From assembly GCF_050908235.1 (NCBI RefSeq), contig NZ_CP194340.1: DNA of 64,000 nucleotides; one strand, written 5' to 3'. The notes beneath the pieces are model-generated. The model did not search any database. It saw nothing but the letters and a program-made list of their open reading frames with translations, and was not told where the DNA came from. Below are positions 44,359 through 53,229 of this stretch, in pieces. Position 1 is the stretch's first letter; each line of letters starts with the position of its first letter. The stretch comes from Pseudoramibacter alactolyticus (GTDB lineage Bacteria > Bacillota > Clostridia > Eubacteriales > Eubacteriaceae). A program made the position numbers and the translations under genes.

Positions 44359-44894
44359 TTAAAATCTGTCGAAATCGGCTTGTGTGGCCTTTTCCGGATA
44401 GTTGTAGTTGTCATTAGCTGATTCTGTAAAAATATCAAAAACAAATCCCACTGACAGATGGTCAAGATCTGCCAGTGGGATACCCTCCTGGTAACAGCGA
44501 TGAATAAATAGTGCTGTCGTTAGTTGCCTTTCGATTGGCCTGCTTTTTTTTTAGCTTTTTCGAGGGTTTCTTGATCGTCCACCCACATTTCAACAATACT
44601 TCCGATTATATCAGGATCATAAAGTGCCATCATATCGTCAAAGCCGTCAAACCAGTCCAATACATCATCCGGCACTTTATCCGGATTTGCTTGTTTCGCT
44701 GTGATATAAGCAAAGTTTTCAACGACGCCAAAGTCAAAATCATCTTTGATGTTGCCTTCAGGGTCCACACTTTGAATGATATGCTGCATATCCACAATGA
44801 GATCCCGCCCGAATTTCATACGATAACGAATGGTCGTGCCGGCGGTGCAAAGCAGTTCAATCTCTTTCCCGTCTATTTGAATAGTTTTCCTCAT
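44359..44894 (-). CDS. Tail assembly chaperone fusion (gpG-T) made by -1 frameshift
   Basis: The frame of the 124-residue chaperone ends with GCT followed by nine A residues (complement of T9 at 44544-44552). A -1 slip there continues SRPIERQLTTALFIHRCYQE... to YPEKATQADFDRF* at 44359, a coherent ~60-residue extension. This is the conserved gpG/gpG-T arrangement of long-tailed phages, in which the fusion bridges tape measure and tail tube. Confidence 0.8.
44520..44894 (-). CDS. Tail assembly chaperone (gpG-like, unshifted form)
   Basis: A 124-residue protein, MRKTIQIDGKEIELLCTAGT..., ending in KKKAGQSKGN just after the A9 slip site. It lies between the major tail protein and tape measure as expected. 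The N-terminal fold matches phage tail-assembly chaperones. Confidence 0.85.
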   Translation of the reverse strand: MRKTIQIDGKEIELLCTAGTTIRYRMKFGRDLIVDMQHIIQSVDPEGNIKDDFDFGVVENFAYITAKQANPDKVPDDVLDWFDGFDDMMALYDPDIIGSIVEMWVDDQETLEKAKKKAGQSKGN

Positions 44895-44905
44895 GATCTA
44901 CATCC

Positions 44906-45487
44906 TTATGCTCCAGCTCCAGCCACCGTCGGTTCCGGAACGTTTTTGTACCAATTATTATAGGCTGTCGCTTCAGCATCACCGCAACGACCTTTTACCA
45001 GTTTGTCATTGATTCGTGGTGAAACTGTAATGGTGGTTTTTTCCGTTTTGGGCTCGTTTCCTTTATCGGTTGTTTCACCTTCGATGTTTGGTCTGTCACA
45101 TTTGCAGTTAAACATACAATGGCGAATCTTATTAACATCCCCCTCAAATTCAAACATGAGCGCAAATGCTTTTTGCTTCGCATCACTATATTCATAGGTA
45201 GCGCCATTGGTGTCCGTCTTTTCTCCCAGCGCTTCTTTCAGTAAGGCGTCCGGAATCATGGCGCTTTCCAAATCTCCGGAATAACCATTATTTTGTGTCG
45301 ACACAAAATAATCAACATTATCTGCTCTAAATTTTGTTGTTTCTCCTTGTGCTTCAAATGACACTGAAACAGCGCCCGGCCACGGTTGTGGCTTATCATA
45401 GGTCAATTTTCCTGTTTCATCTTCTAATTTAACCATTGCATAATGGACATTGCTCAGCCCATATTTCACTTTGTTTTTTTCAGCCAT
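44906..45487 (-). CDS. Major tail protein (phi13 family)
   Basis: A 193-residue tube subunit, with the phi13-type N-terminus VKYGLSNVHYAMV and YSGDLESAMIPDALLKEALG. The C-terminus is beta-rich (TEKTTITVSPRINDKLVKG). Confidence 0.85.
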   Translation of the reverse strand: MAEKNKVKYGLSNVHYAMVKLEDETGKLTYDKPQPWPGAVSVSFEAQGETTKFRADNVDYFVSTQNNGYSGDLESAMIPDALLKEALGEKTDTNGATYEYSDAKQKAFALMFEFEGDVNKIRHCMFNCKCDRPNIEGETTDKGNEPKTEKTTITVSPRINDKLVKGRCGDAEATAYNNWYKNVPEPTVAGAGA

Positions 45488-45812
45488 TGGTTATGAATAC
45501 CTCCGTAACATATAAACACTCAAACATATTTTCTTCTGTGATGTATGCTTCTTCTTTCTGCCAGGTCAGCCCCTTTTCCCGCAAAGCCTTTTCAACTTTC
45601 CGTTCAATCTCAAAATCTTTCTCAGCCGTATAAACTTCAATGTTCAATTGAGACTTGGCTTGATAATTTTGGTTATCCGCGAAAAAGTCTTGGCTATTGG
45701 GATAATAGAACAAGATATAAGGCACGTCCGGCGCTTCCCCGACGGGATACGAATAATAGGCGTTTGGCAATCCAATGCTATCGATCATCGAAGCAATTTG
45801 TTGCGTCGTCAT
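45480..45812 (-). CDS. Tail terminator-like protein
   Basis: A 110-residue protein (MTTQQIASMIDSIGLPNAYY) of the size and position of siphovirus tail terminators that cap the tube at the head. It overlaps both neighbours by 4-8 bp. Family by context mostly. Confidence 0.65.
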   Translation of the reverse strand: MTTQQIASMIDSIGLPNAYYSYPVGEAPDVPYILFYYPNSQDFFADNQNYQAKSQLNIEVYTAEKDFEIERKVEKALREKGLTWQKEEAYITEENMFECLYVTEVFITNG

Positions 45813-46201
45813 GAGAGCTTCCTTTTTAATCTTTCAACAAATTCTTCCTGTGCCCATTCGTTGACCGGCTCGATATGCTTACGAGGCCTTGTTCTTCCGC
45901 CATTTCTCAGGGCATGACCATTTTCAATCAAATGGGGCAGCCCCGGCACCCTGGCATTGTGAACCTTGAACCCGGCGCCGCCATTCTTTTTGTCAATCTT
46001 CGCTTGCCATCCGGCCACGTATTTGCCTGTTGCATGGGGGCCAACAACACTTTGCGCGCCAGCTTTGACTTTATTTCGCGTGGCATTAGCCACACCCGGC
46101 GCCACTTCCGCCATGGCGTCCTCGCATTTGTCACCGTACTCTTTGAGCATGTCATTGATAGCCGTCTTAAATTCTGCGCTCTTAATGATACTGCCACTCA
46201 T
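45809..46201 (-). CDS. HK97 gp10-like head-tail protein
   Basis: A 130-residue protein with YVAGWQAKI, LPHLIENGHALRNGGRTRP and HIEPVNEWAQEEF, typical of the gp10 family at the head-tail junction. Confidence 0.85.
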   Translation of the reverse strand: MSGSIIKSAEFKTAINDMLKEYGDKCEDAMAEVAPGVANATRNKVKAGAQSVVGPHATGKYVAGWQAKIDKKNGGAGFKVHNARVPGLPHLIENGHALRNGGRTRPRKHIEPVNEWAQEEFVERLKRKLS

Positions 46202-46500
46202 GCGCCTTTCCGCCTTTCCACATACAACTCAATGTTGTCGTTCTTCGTCCGATAGGTCCGATAGACTTTATAAGCGACCCCTTCAATCTTGACGGTTTCT
46301 TCATCCCGATAATCCGGCGCAAAGAGAATGAGCCGATAGGAAGGATTAAGGCCATTGCGGCCACCTTCAAACCATTCGTTGCCGGTGACCGATGTGATCT
46401 CGCAAAACACTTCCCGTTCGGTGGTTTTCGCCCGCAGAACACCGTTGGCGTCCCGCTCATGGGTTTTCCCAACGAGGGTCACGACGCTGGATCGATCCAT
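46198..46500 (-). CDS. Head-tail adaptor (stopper) protein
   Basis: A 100-residue protein starting MDRSSVVTLVGKTHERDANG at ATG 46500, 6 nt after GGAGGTG. It ends TYRTKNDNIELYVERR, as in SPP1 gp16-like adaptors. Confidence 0.72.
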   Translation of the reverse strand: MDRSSVVTLVGKTHERDANGVLRAKTTEREVFCEITSVTGNEWFEGGRNGLNPSYRLILFAPDYRDEETVKIEGVAYKVYRTYRTKNDNIELYVERRKGA

Positions 46501-46778
46501 CAACTCACCTCCCAATTGGTATAACCCGTGGCCATGGATAATTGTTTTTTCTGTTCGTCATAGGCCGCTTTTAATCGGTCATAGTCATCGGGCTGACCAA
46601 AGTTCAACCGAACATAGGTGATCACCGCCCGCATGATCAGCGGGTCGGTGTCAGCGGTTTGTTCGATGCCAGCAAGGCCCAAATCGAGCTTTGCGGCTTC
46701 GATTAAATCCGTTATTTCTTCGTCAAAGGCGTTAGTTTTGATTCGCAGTGCTACTTTTGCTTTATCGATCAGCGCCAT
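46500..46778 (-). CDS. Head-tail connector, gp6-like
   Basis: A 92-residue protein starting MALIDKAKVALRIKTNAFDE with the two-helix DNA-packaging gp6 pattern and AVITYVRLNFGQPDDYDRLK. It closes the portal and precedes the adaptor. Confidence 0.85.
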   Translation of the reverse strand: MALIDKAKVALRIKTNAFDEEITDLIEAAKLDLGLAGIEQTADTDPLIMRAVITYVRLNFGQPDDYDRLKAAYDEQKKQLSMATGYTNWEVS

Positions 46779-46826
46779 TTCCACTCCTCTTTTAAATAAA
46801 GGGCGGTGTCACAGTCGCCCTTGTTT

Positions 46827-48026
46827 TTATGCTCCGGCCCCCTGAGTGATCACCTGCATACCGTGATAGGTCACCAAATCAGCATTGGCCGTTTGAATCC
46901 CGCGAATGCCAATCATATTTCGTTTAAAATAATCTCCGCCTTCATCGGTTTCAATGGCGTAGTTGTCCCACATCGGCATGTCGATGGCGCCAGGCTGGCC
47001 GAAATACTGGGTGCCTTTGGCGAAACCATCCAACACACGGAATTTGACAGCGGTGCCGCCGTCTTTGATCTGGCCGGAAAGGGTGGTCCCAGCGTCAAAG
47101 GCGATTTCATAGACCGGTTTTTTCTCGTTGGTTCCTCGAACATCGCCAAGTGCCGCCAAATCTTCCTGTCCGATATAGAGCTTCACTTCGCCTTTCTTTG
47201 CATTCGCGCGGAAGTTAAGCACCAAACCACGAATATATTTTTCATCTAACTTGACATTTGTTCGCTTTTCAACCAATGCGGATGCACCGATGGCCGCGAT
47301 AATCTTTTCGGATGCTTTGGCTCTCAGCGCAATCAATGCGCTTTCTTCAATGGCGCCCTGATAATTCAGCGGCGTCGTCTTCTTCACCTGACGTGAAGTT
47401 TCATCCAGGACGCCCCATTCTGTCGGGGAAATGGTGACATAATCAAATTCTGCATCCGTTCCACCAATGGTGTTGCCATCGGTCACATCTGCCGCCACTG
47501 CGTCGGTTTTCTTATATGCCGCGGTCCAGGCTCCATTACCCGTCAGCGCGATGGCATTGACATCATCAACAATGCCATCCGCCACATCAGCCAAACCATT
47601 AACACCTCCGACCTTGGTCGGCTTAGCGATCTTCCCAGTGGACAAGAGCGCCCTGATTTCCATCCGTCCGCTTTCAGCAAACGCCTTAGCTCTTTTTTCT
47701 TTGGCTTTGGCATCGTCGTCTGCTCTTTTATTCGCCATCGGATGAACAACAATTCCTTTTTCACCATTGGCGACCTTCTTCCGAGTTTCCAGTTTTTCAT
47801 ACAAGGTGATTTTCCGTTTCACCTCATCTTGCTCAGCCAAAAGCTCGTTAGCGCGTTTTTCCAACTCTTCAAAACTTCTGCCCTGATCACCGGCTGCTGC
47901 ATTCGGATCGGCTTTGCCATCATCCCCTTCTTTTGGGTCGGCATCATCGCCGTCCATTTCATCCAAAATCTTCTTTAGTTCATCGTTGATTGCTTGCAGG
48001 CGTTTCTTTAATTCTTCCAAAGTCAT
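46827..48026 (-). CDS. HK97-fold major capsid protein
   Basis: A 399-residue protein: ~110-residue N-terminal coiled-coil scaffold/delta domain (MTLEELKKRLQAINDELKKI), then the HK97 capsid fold (YVTISPTEWGVLDETSRQVK; ASEKIIAAIGASALVE; FKRNMIGIRGIQ). The protease encoded upstream would remove the delta domain. Confidence 0.92.
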   Translation of the reverse strand: MTLEELKKRLQAINDELKKILDEMDGDDADPKEGDDGKADPNAAAGDQGRSFEELEKRANELLAEQDEVKRKITLYEKLETRKKVANGEKGIVVHPMANKRADDDAKAKEKRAKAFAESGRMEIRALLSTGKIAKPTKVGGVNGLADVADGIVDDVNAIALTGNGAWTAAYKKTDAVAADVTDGNTIGGTDAEFDYVTISPTEWGVLDETSRQVKKTTPLNYQGAIEESALIALRAKASEKIIAAIGASALVEKRTNVKLDEKYIRGLVLNFRANAKKGEVKLYIGQEDLAALGDVRGTNEKKPVYEIAFDAGTTLSGQIKDGGTAVKFRVLDGFAKGTQYFGQPGAIDMPMWDNYAIETDEGGDYFKRNMIGIRGIQTANADLVTYHGMQVITQGAGA

Positions 48027-48646
48027 CTGTTGATTTCCTCCATAATTTGATTTTTGAGAATCTTTTTTCGTAAGGCCATAAGTCTCTCCTGCGCTTCTGA
48101 TCGCTCCGTCAGGCTCTTATCAATCACTCCGTCGATAAAAGCGCACGCGTTAATATTAGTCTCGTCGTTAGCTGGAATGCTAACGGCGGACACATCATAA
48201 ATTTTTTTAATAGATCCCGATCCCCAAATAATGGTCCGGGTTTCTTTGTCGTAGTACGGCGGTTTTGCCACCGCGAATCCCCACGACATCTTAGTGACGT
48301 TTCCGGTAGCAATGGCTTCATACATACTCCTGGCATCTGTTGTTTTGGACAAATCCGCATCGATCTTTAGCCCATGCTCATCCACGTCCAGCGTTAACGT
48401 CCCGTTGCTTTGTCTGGCAAAGACCATGCCGCGATGATCAAATTGGAAAATGACATCGCTCATATCACAATCAGAAAAACTTTCCTGAGAGAACTTTTCG
48501 TAAACAGTGCCGTCCTCATCTTCATAAAAAGGGTAGCGCTCAAAGGTTGTGGCGTATCCCGTCACCCGGTATTCTTCGCCGCTTTCTGTCTGTGGGGCGG
48601 TGACGTTCGCCATCGCTCGGTATTGCCGTTCTTTTCTATTGGGCAT
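48023..48646 (-). CDS. HK97-type prohead protease
   Basis: A 207-residue S78 serine protease that matures the capsid: FQFDHRGMVFARQSNGTLTL carries the catalytic His, MSWGFAVAKPPYY and YDVSAVSIPAND the Ser region. It overlaps the capsid start by 4 bp. Confidence 0.92.
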   Translation of the reverse strand: MPNRKERQYRAMANVTAPQTESGEEYRVTGYATTFERYPFYEDEDGTVYEKFSQESFSDCDMSDVIFQFDHRGMVFARQSNGTLTLDVDEHGLKIDADLSKTTDARSMYEAIATGNVTKMSWGFAVAKPPYYDKETRTIIWGSGSIKKIYDVSAVSIPANDETNINACAFIDGVIDKSLTERSEAQERLMALRKKILKNQIMEEINR

Positions 48647-48655
48647 CTTTCCCTC

Positions 48656-49837
48656 CTATTTCATTGAATCGCCTTGATTGGGGTTAACTGACGTTCCGTC
48701 TGCATTCACCAGTGAATATTCTCCGCGAATGGTATAGGCCTGGCCCTGGCCATTCGGCAGCGGCGGCAGATTCCAGATTTCTCGAATTTCGTCCCGGTTC
48801 ATAATTCCACGATCTGACATTTGAGACGACACATTCAGCTTATCGGCATTGCTTAAATACTGTAGCCTGTTGGCTGTAGCCATGATGCTGTTGCCATTCG
48901 TGATTTCTCTTTGTGTGAAAACCGTTTTTGTCATCACATCCGAAAACTGAATGGCAAAATGTTCAACACAGCCTTCATAGAATGCCGCCCAGGCATCGCC
49001 GTAGGCTTTGTTTTGCAAAATATCTTCATTGACGCCGAAGTAGTTATAGACATTCGTTTGAATCATCGCCATTTGATCTTTGTCGACGGTGTAAGGCGTC
49101 GGCTTGATCTGCTGAATGTCCGTGTAGGTATTTGGCCATAATAAAACGCCACCTTCCTCGTTTTGCAAATGCCTGCGGGTGAAGCGTTTGCGTTCTTTTT
49201 CCAAATCTTCCGGCTTTGAAAAGTTATTCAGCTTGGCCATAAAGCGATAGCGCGCCGACTCTTTCACGGCTTCACCGATGCCTTGGTTCTGAATATCGAT
49301 CAAATCCATGGTCTGATCCAAAGCTTCATTCGTTTCTCCAAAGAAGTCATCTGAGTATTGAAAGCGCGTCATCACGCCACAGCGTTCCAGTTCGATGGCT
49401 GCCATATCCCCGTTATTAAAACGGTAGCGCAGGAAAGGTTGACCATCCACGTCCCGAATTTCGCAGTTGTTTGGCAGTACCGGAAAGAATCCCGTTGTGA
49501 AATCCATCTCTCCAATCACCGGCACGATAAAGGCGGTGTTTTGCATATCCAAGATCGTGGATAGCCGGTATAAGAATTGTCCCCATGTCTGCCAACTGTT
49601 TGGGGCTATGGTCAATCGGGTCTGCAGCTTTCGCTGGGCCGTTCCTGTCATCGTCACTCGCAATTTGCTGATATGTCGCGCTCTGGCATCAATCGCCGCC
49701 CGCACCAATTCCGATTCATACAGGCTGCCTTCTCGGTTTCTAAATATTGGCGTGTATCCGGTCAAGGTTTCAAAGATGCCTTGATCCATTGGTTGGGTTT
49801 GTGGTTTCTTTCCGAAAATCTTGTCAAACAATCCCAT
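48656..49837 (-). CDS. Portal protein (HK97 family)
   Basis: A 393-residue ring-forming protein at the packaging vertex: RNREGSLYESELVRAAIDA, RHISKLRVT, and C-terminal FGVNEDILQNKAYGDAWAAF. Length is normal. Confidence 0.93.
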   Translation of the reverse strand: MGLFDKIFGKKPQTQPMDQGIFETLTGYTPIFRNREGSLYESELVRAAIDARARHISKLRVTMTGTAQRKLQTRLTIAPNSWQTWGQFLYRLSTILDMQNTAFIVPVIGEMDFTTGFFPVLPNNCEIRDVDGQPFLRYRFNNGDMAAIELERCGVMTRFQYSDDFFGETNEALDQTMDLIDIQNQGIGEAVKESARYRFMAKLNNFSKPEDLEKERKRFTRRHLQNEEGGVLLWPNTYTDIQQIKPTPYTVDKDQMAMIQTNVYNYFGVNEDILQNKAYGDAWAAFYEGCVEHFAIQFSDVMTKTVFTQREITNGNSIMATANRLQYLSNADKLNVSSQMSDRGIMNRDEIREIWNLPPLPNGQGQAYTIRGEYSLVNADGTSVNPNQGDSMK

Positions 49838-49851
49838 TCGTCTTTTTCACC

Positions 49852-51522
49852 TCATCCTTCATTCTTTAGTTGCTTGCCAATATCGCTATACCACTTTTGC
49901 CGCACGGTCATGGCATCCGCCAAGGCGGTCGTGCCGTCGATATGGGCATTCGGCTTGATTTTTATCAGTTTTCCCCGGCCGCGCTCCAGGCTTATTTTGA
50001 TGGCGCTGTTAAGCAAGTGGCTTTTTAACAAATCATTCGTGCCAATCGCCATATTGCCATCTTTCATGATGCCTTCCATTTCCTGCAACACTGGCCAAAG
50101 ATTATCCCCTTGATAAACGTCATCCATATGAAAGCCGTACTGCTTCATATCCTGCACTAAATATTGAGAGCTGTACCGGTCATAACCCACTTGCAATGGG
50201 TAAATCTGATAATCTTCAATGAGCGAACAAAACCAATTAAAACAATCGTGATAATCAATGAAGTTATCGCCGGAAAGTGTCAAAAGGCCGCGCTCAACAT
50301 AAATGCGATAGGGCACACCGTCCCGCTCAATGGCTTCGTCAATGCGCTCAGCCGGAAGAAAGAACTGGCAGAACACATAAAGCTTGCCTTGACGCTCAAT
50401 CACGGCACAACAGGCCGTCAGGTCCGTTGTTTGAGACAGGTCAATGCCGCCAACACAATAGCTATTTCTGAAATCTTCTAAGCGTAAGGTTTCATCGCTG
50501 GATATTTGCTCAATGGTCTGGGTGGTCAGCCAGGCGGTGGATGCATTTTGTTTGATATTGCAATACTTGGTTAAAAACTCCGCTTTCTTTGAAAGCGATC
50601 CATGGGCAATGGCGATTTCATCTTCAAAGTAAGATGGTTTGACGGAGACGCCCATATTAGGCGCCGCTTTCTTGATTTCCTCAATATCATCCCAGCGATC
50701 CACATCGTCAATCATATAAAGAATGGGCAACAAGCGTTTTTCTTCGCTGTCACCCTTTAGAACACGCGTTGCCCGACGCATGAGTTCATCATAAATGCCG
50801 TCATTCTCGAAACCTGCGGTTGTAATCCCGATCAATAGCGGCTGCGTTCTGGCCCCAAAGGATGACCGCAGCACTTCATAAAACTTCAGGCCGCCATCTC
50901 CCCGCCACGAGGCAATTTCATCGGCGATACCCAAACTAATATTCAAGCCATCAGACTTCTTGGCGTTGAAGGCAATCGGTTTGGCCGAACTATTGGACGC
51001 CGCCACATACAAATCTGTCCGTCGCTTTTTCGTCATACTGGCTAATTCCGGTTCTTGCAAAATGGATTGATACAAAGCGTCATAACAAAGGGATGCCTGT
51101 TCTAATTTCGGGGCGGCAAAGTAAATGCGGGCGCCATATTCCCTATCGGCATAAAGGTTATAACTGGCTATCGCCGCCGCCAATAAGGTTTTGCCTTGCT
51201 TTCTGGCCATGATGATAAAGACTTCTCTAAACCATCGGTTGCCTGCTTCATCAACAATGCCATAGATGAGGCACAACAAAGCTCGCTGCCAAAGTTCCAA
51301 TGTAATGGTGCTTGGCGCCAACGGCCCTTCATGGTGATGGCAGAAAGTTTCAATATATCGAATCGCTCTTTTGGAACGTTTTTCGTCAAAAAAGAATGTT
51401 TTTTTATTTAATCCGTCAATAATCAAGTTGTAGAGCAGTTTGATCCATCGCCCGGCGACGATCTTTCCACTTTGAATCGCTGCGTGATATTTTTCAATAT
51501 CGTTTTGTTGTTTAGTCACCAT
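49852..51522 (-). CDS. terL: Terminase large subunit
   Basis: A 556-residue packaging motor. ATPase part: MARKQGKTLLAAAIASY (Walker A) and SLGIADEIASW (Walker B/catalytic Glu). Nuclease part: GGIDLSQTTDLTACC and VGYDRYSSQYLVQ with acidic residues. It overlaps the small subunit by 11 bp. Confidence 0.95.
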   Translation of the reverse strand: MVTKQQNDIEKYHAAIQSGKIVAGRWIKLLYNLIIDGLNKKTFFFDEKRSKRAIRYIETFCHHHEGPLAPSTITLELWQRALLCLIYGIVDEAGNRWFREVFIIMARKQGKTLLAAAIASYNLYADREYGARIYFAAPKLEQASLCYDALYQSILQEPELASMTKKRRTDLYVAASNSSAKPIAFNAKKSDGLNISLGIADEIASWRGDGGLKFYEVLRSSFGARTQPLLIGITTAGFENDGIYDELMRRATRVLKGDSEEKRLLPILYMIDDVDRWDDIEEIKKAAPNMGVSVKPSYFEDEIAIAHGSLSKKAEFLTKYCNIKQNASTAWLTTQTIEQISSDETLRLEDFRNSYCVGGIDLSQTTDLTACCAVIERQGKLYVFCQFFLPAERIDEAIERDGVPYRIYVERGLLTLSGDNFIDYHDCFNWFCSLIEDYQIYPLQVGYDRYSSQYLVQDMKQYGFHMDDVYQGDNLWPVLQEMEGIMKDGNMAIGTNDLLKSHLLNSAIKISLERGRGKLIKIKPNAHIDGTTALADAMTVRQKWYSDIGKQLKNEG

Positions 51523-51847
51523 CTAAGAATTGTGCCAGCTTACTGTTCTGTTGTGATTCTGGCGTCATTTCATTGAGCTGCTTGATAATTGATTGGTAGT
51601 TTTTGTCAGTTGCCGTGAAAAGTCTCGCGGCCGGTCTTTCCCGCTCATAGGGCTCTACATTGGGCGATTGGGAGAACATTTCAACTTCGCCGTTTTTCTG
51701 AATATCTTTCCAAAGCTGGTCACAACGCACCCTGAGCCTCGCCGCCTGAACGATCAAGCCCTGGGCAACGGCGAAGCGATTTTCCGGAAGGCTTTGATAA
51801 ATTTCGTTCAATCTTTTAATTTCTCTATTTACGGTTATCTTTGCCAA
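51512..51847 (-). CDS. terS: Terminase small subunit (P27 family)
   Basis: A 111-residue protein with LNEIYQSLPENRFAVAQGLI and RLRVRCDQLWKDI, typical of P27-type DNA-recognition subunits. Confidence 0.85.
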   Translation of the reverse strand: MAKITVNREIKRLNEIYQSLPENRFAVAQGLIVQAARLRVRCDQLWKDIQKNGEVEMFSQSPNVEPYERERPAARLFTATDKNYQSIIKQLNEMTPESQQNSKLAQFLDGD

Positions 51848-51981
51848 ACCCCTCTCTCCTTTCTCCTTATTTCCGATTTAGGTAGGGGGTCACGCATTAA
51901 TGTCCAGTAAATCCTTTGTATGGCGCACCGGTGCCCTTATGGCCACTCTTTCGCGCGCATAGGGGGGATGGGTGCCGACGA
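51848..51981. other. Candidate cos region between HNH and terminase genes
   Basis: In HNH-containing HK97-like phages the packaging site usually lies near HNH/terS. This 134-bp gap carries a perfect 10-bp palindrome GCACCGGTGC near 51925-51934 and a G-rich AGGGGGGAT stretch. Assignment as cos is inference. Confidence 0.35.
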
Positions 51982-52299
51982 TTAACGCGGATGAACGCGG
52001 CCATATTGGTCAATCCAATATCTTTTTTTGTTTTTTCGTCTATAGCTGTCTAAATCTTTATGGATCGTTGCGTGGCAATCACGACAGACGAGCTCGAGAT
52101 TGTCCCACCCTAAACAGATAGACGGATCTTGAATGCCTTCGAGCGTCAGTGGCGTTTTATGATGGACGATCTCCCCCGGCGTGATGATCCCCTTACTCAG
52201 GCAGCGCTCACACAATCCGCCAACGCTTTGTTTGTATGCTTGACGCGTTTGCTTCCATGCTTTTGATGCATAAAACCTTTTTGCAAATGGCTTAGCCAT
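51982..52299 (-). CDS. HNH endonuclease
   Basis: A 105-residue nuclease starting MAKPFAKRFYASKAWKQTRQ at ATG 52299, 9 nt after AGGAGGTG. CERCL...EIVHHKTPLTLEGI...LELVCRDCHATIH is the HNH core with its zinc Cys pairs. It aids terminase in cos cleavage. It is the first late gene after the leader terminator. Confidence 0.9.
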   Translation of the reverse strand: MAKPFAKRFYASKAWKQTRQAYKQSVGGLCERCLSKGIITPGEIVHHKTPLTLEGIQDPSICLGWDNLELVCRDCHATIHKDLDSYRRKNKKRYWIDQYGRVHPR

Positions 52300-52330
52300 G
52301 CGCCGCCACCTCCTTTTGTTTTCTCGCATT

Positions 52331-52356
52331 AAAAAAGCCCCGGTGTTTCCGAGGCT
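52331..52356 (-). terminator. Leader terminator ahead of the late genes
   Basis: AGCCCCGG-n5-CCGAGGCT; on the minus strand followed by six T residues, ~85-110 nt downstream of the late promoter and just before the HNH RBS. Confidence 0.85.
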
Positions 52357-52437
52357 TTAGCTATCTTTGAGAAAGAACAAGAATAGTGATATAAGTTTGC
52401 AGATTGACTTAGGTGTTACAAGTTCCTTGCACCTTCT

Positions 52438-52476
52438 GCATACTAAAAGTATAGTATGCTTTTTTCAAGCTGTCAA
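52438..52476 (-). promoter_or_regulatory. Late promoter with palindromic operator
   Basis: TTGACA (52471-52476) and TATACT (52448-52453) are 17 bp apart on the minus strand. The 22-bp near-palindrome GCATACT-n8-AGTATGC (52438-52459) covers the -10 and start site. Transcripts would pass a ~100-nt leader before the terminator at 52331-52356. Confidence 0.8.
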
Positions 52477-52599
52477 TTCACTGTTTTGTTCACTATAAAC
52501 GGAACTGCATTTACATTGTGGTATAGATGGTTGGGTTCCAAAAGTCAAGCACTTTTTTGTCGAAAATTAAAAAAGCATCCCCTTTTTGAAGAGATGCTT

Positions 52600-53037
52600 C
52601 TACTGATCCGATTCATCTTGATTTTTTCGTGTTCCATAAATAAAAACACCAACTAACGACGTCAAACTAAGTGCACTAATAACAGAGCCTGCAGCTGGTG
52701 AACCTGCTACAATCGCATAAACCCCACCGCCTACACCCGCAAGGCCAATCACAGACCCAAATAAAATTCCTAAAACACTATCCCTTCACTCTGCTTTTGC
52801 CTTTATCATTTCCTTTGCACGGCGATGTTTTGACTGCTCTTCTGCCATCGCAATGATTCTTTCTGCGGAACCAGGGACAACCCTATCATACGCTTCTAAT
52901 TCCTCTAGCGCTGGCAATGGCCCCATGCGCACATACGTTGTTGTAACAATCGCACTCTGTTCAGAGATGTCTTCATTGGTTGATAGTTGATTGGCACTTT
53001 CTGGTGGTAATTGGCTCCGATTATCTTCTGTGCTCAT
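52600..53037 (-). pseudogene. DUF2335 membrane protein copy B, interrupted by a stop codon
   Basis: The frame from ATG 53037 reads MSTEDNRSQLPPESANQLST, MGPLPALEELEAYDRVVPGS and AEEQSKHRRAKEMIKAKAE, then TGA at 52786-52788. In the same frame RDSVLGILFGSVIGLAGVGG and a second membrane helix follow to TAG 52600. RDS aligns with RDSFLGML of the intact copy at 34 kb, so a single nonsense change separates the soluble and membrane halves. The truncated soluble half (83 residues) could still be made. Confidence 0.75.
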
Positions 53038-53224
53038 AAAGCGCCCTTCTCAAATCGTCGCCCACTTTCCACCAGTCGGAGCTAATCGCTTCAAGGTCTT
53101 GTCTTTCTGGCGTTTTTTTTAAAGGCTTCACCTTCGTCCGTGTGGCGCCAAGGTCCAAAACCCTCGAAAATCCTTTCACAAAGCTCGGGAAAATGTATAA
53201 TTTCCTTTTCATGTTCGCCTTCAT
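53021..53224 (-). CDS. Small conserved partner of DUF2335 protein, copy B
   Basis: A ~67-residue paralogue of the gene at 34444-34650: MKRKLYIFPSFVKGFSRVLD and SDWWKVGDDLRRALYEHRR. ATG 53224 has AAAGGAG 8 nt upstream. It overlaps the DUF2335 start by 17 bp. The promoter element at 53245-53260 lies inside the 3' end of the upstream regulator gene. Confidence 0.7.
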   Translation of the reverse strand: MKANMKRKLYIFPSFVKGFSRVLDLGATRTKVKPLKKTPERQDLEAISSDWWKVGDDLRRALYEHRR

Positions 53225-53229
53225 ATTTA

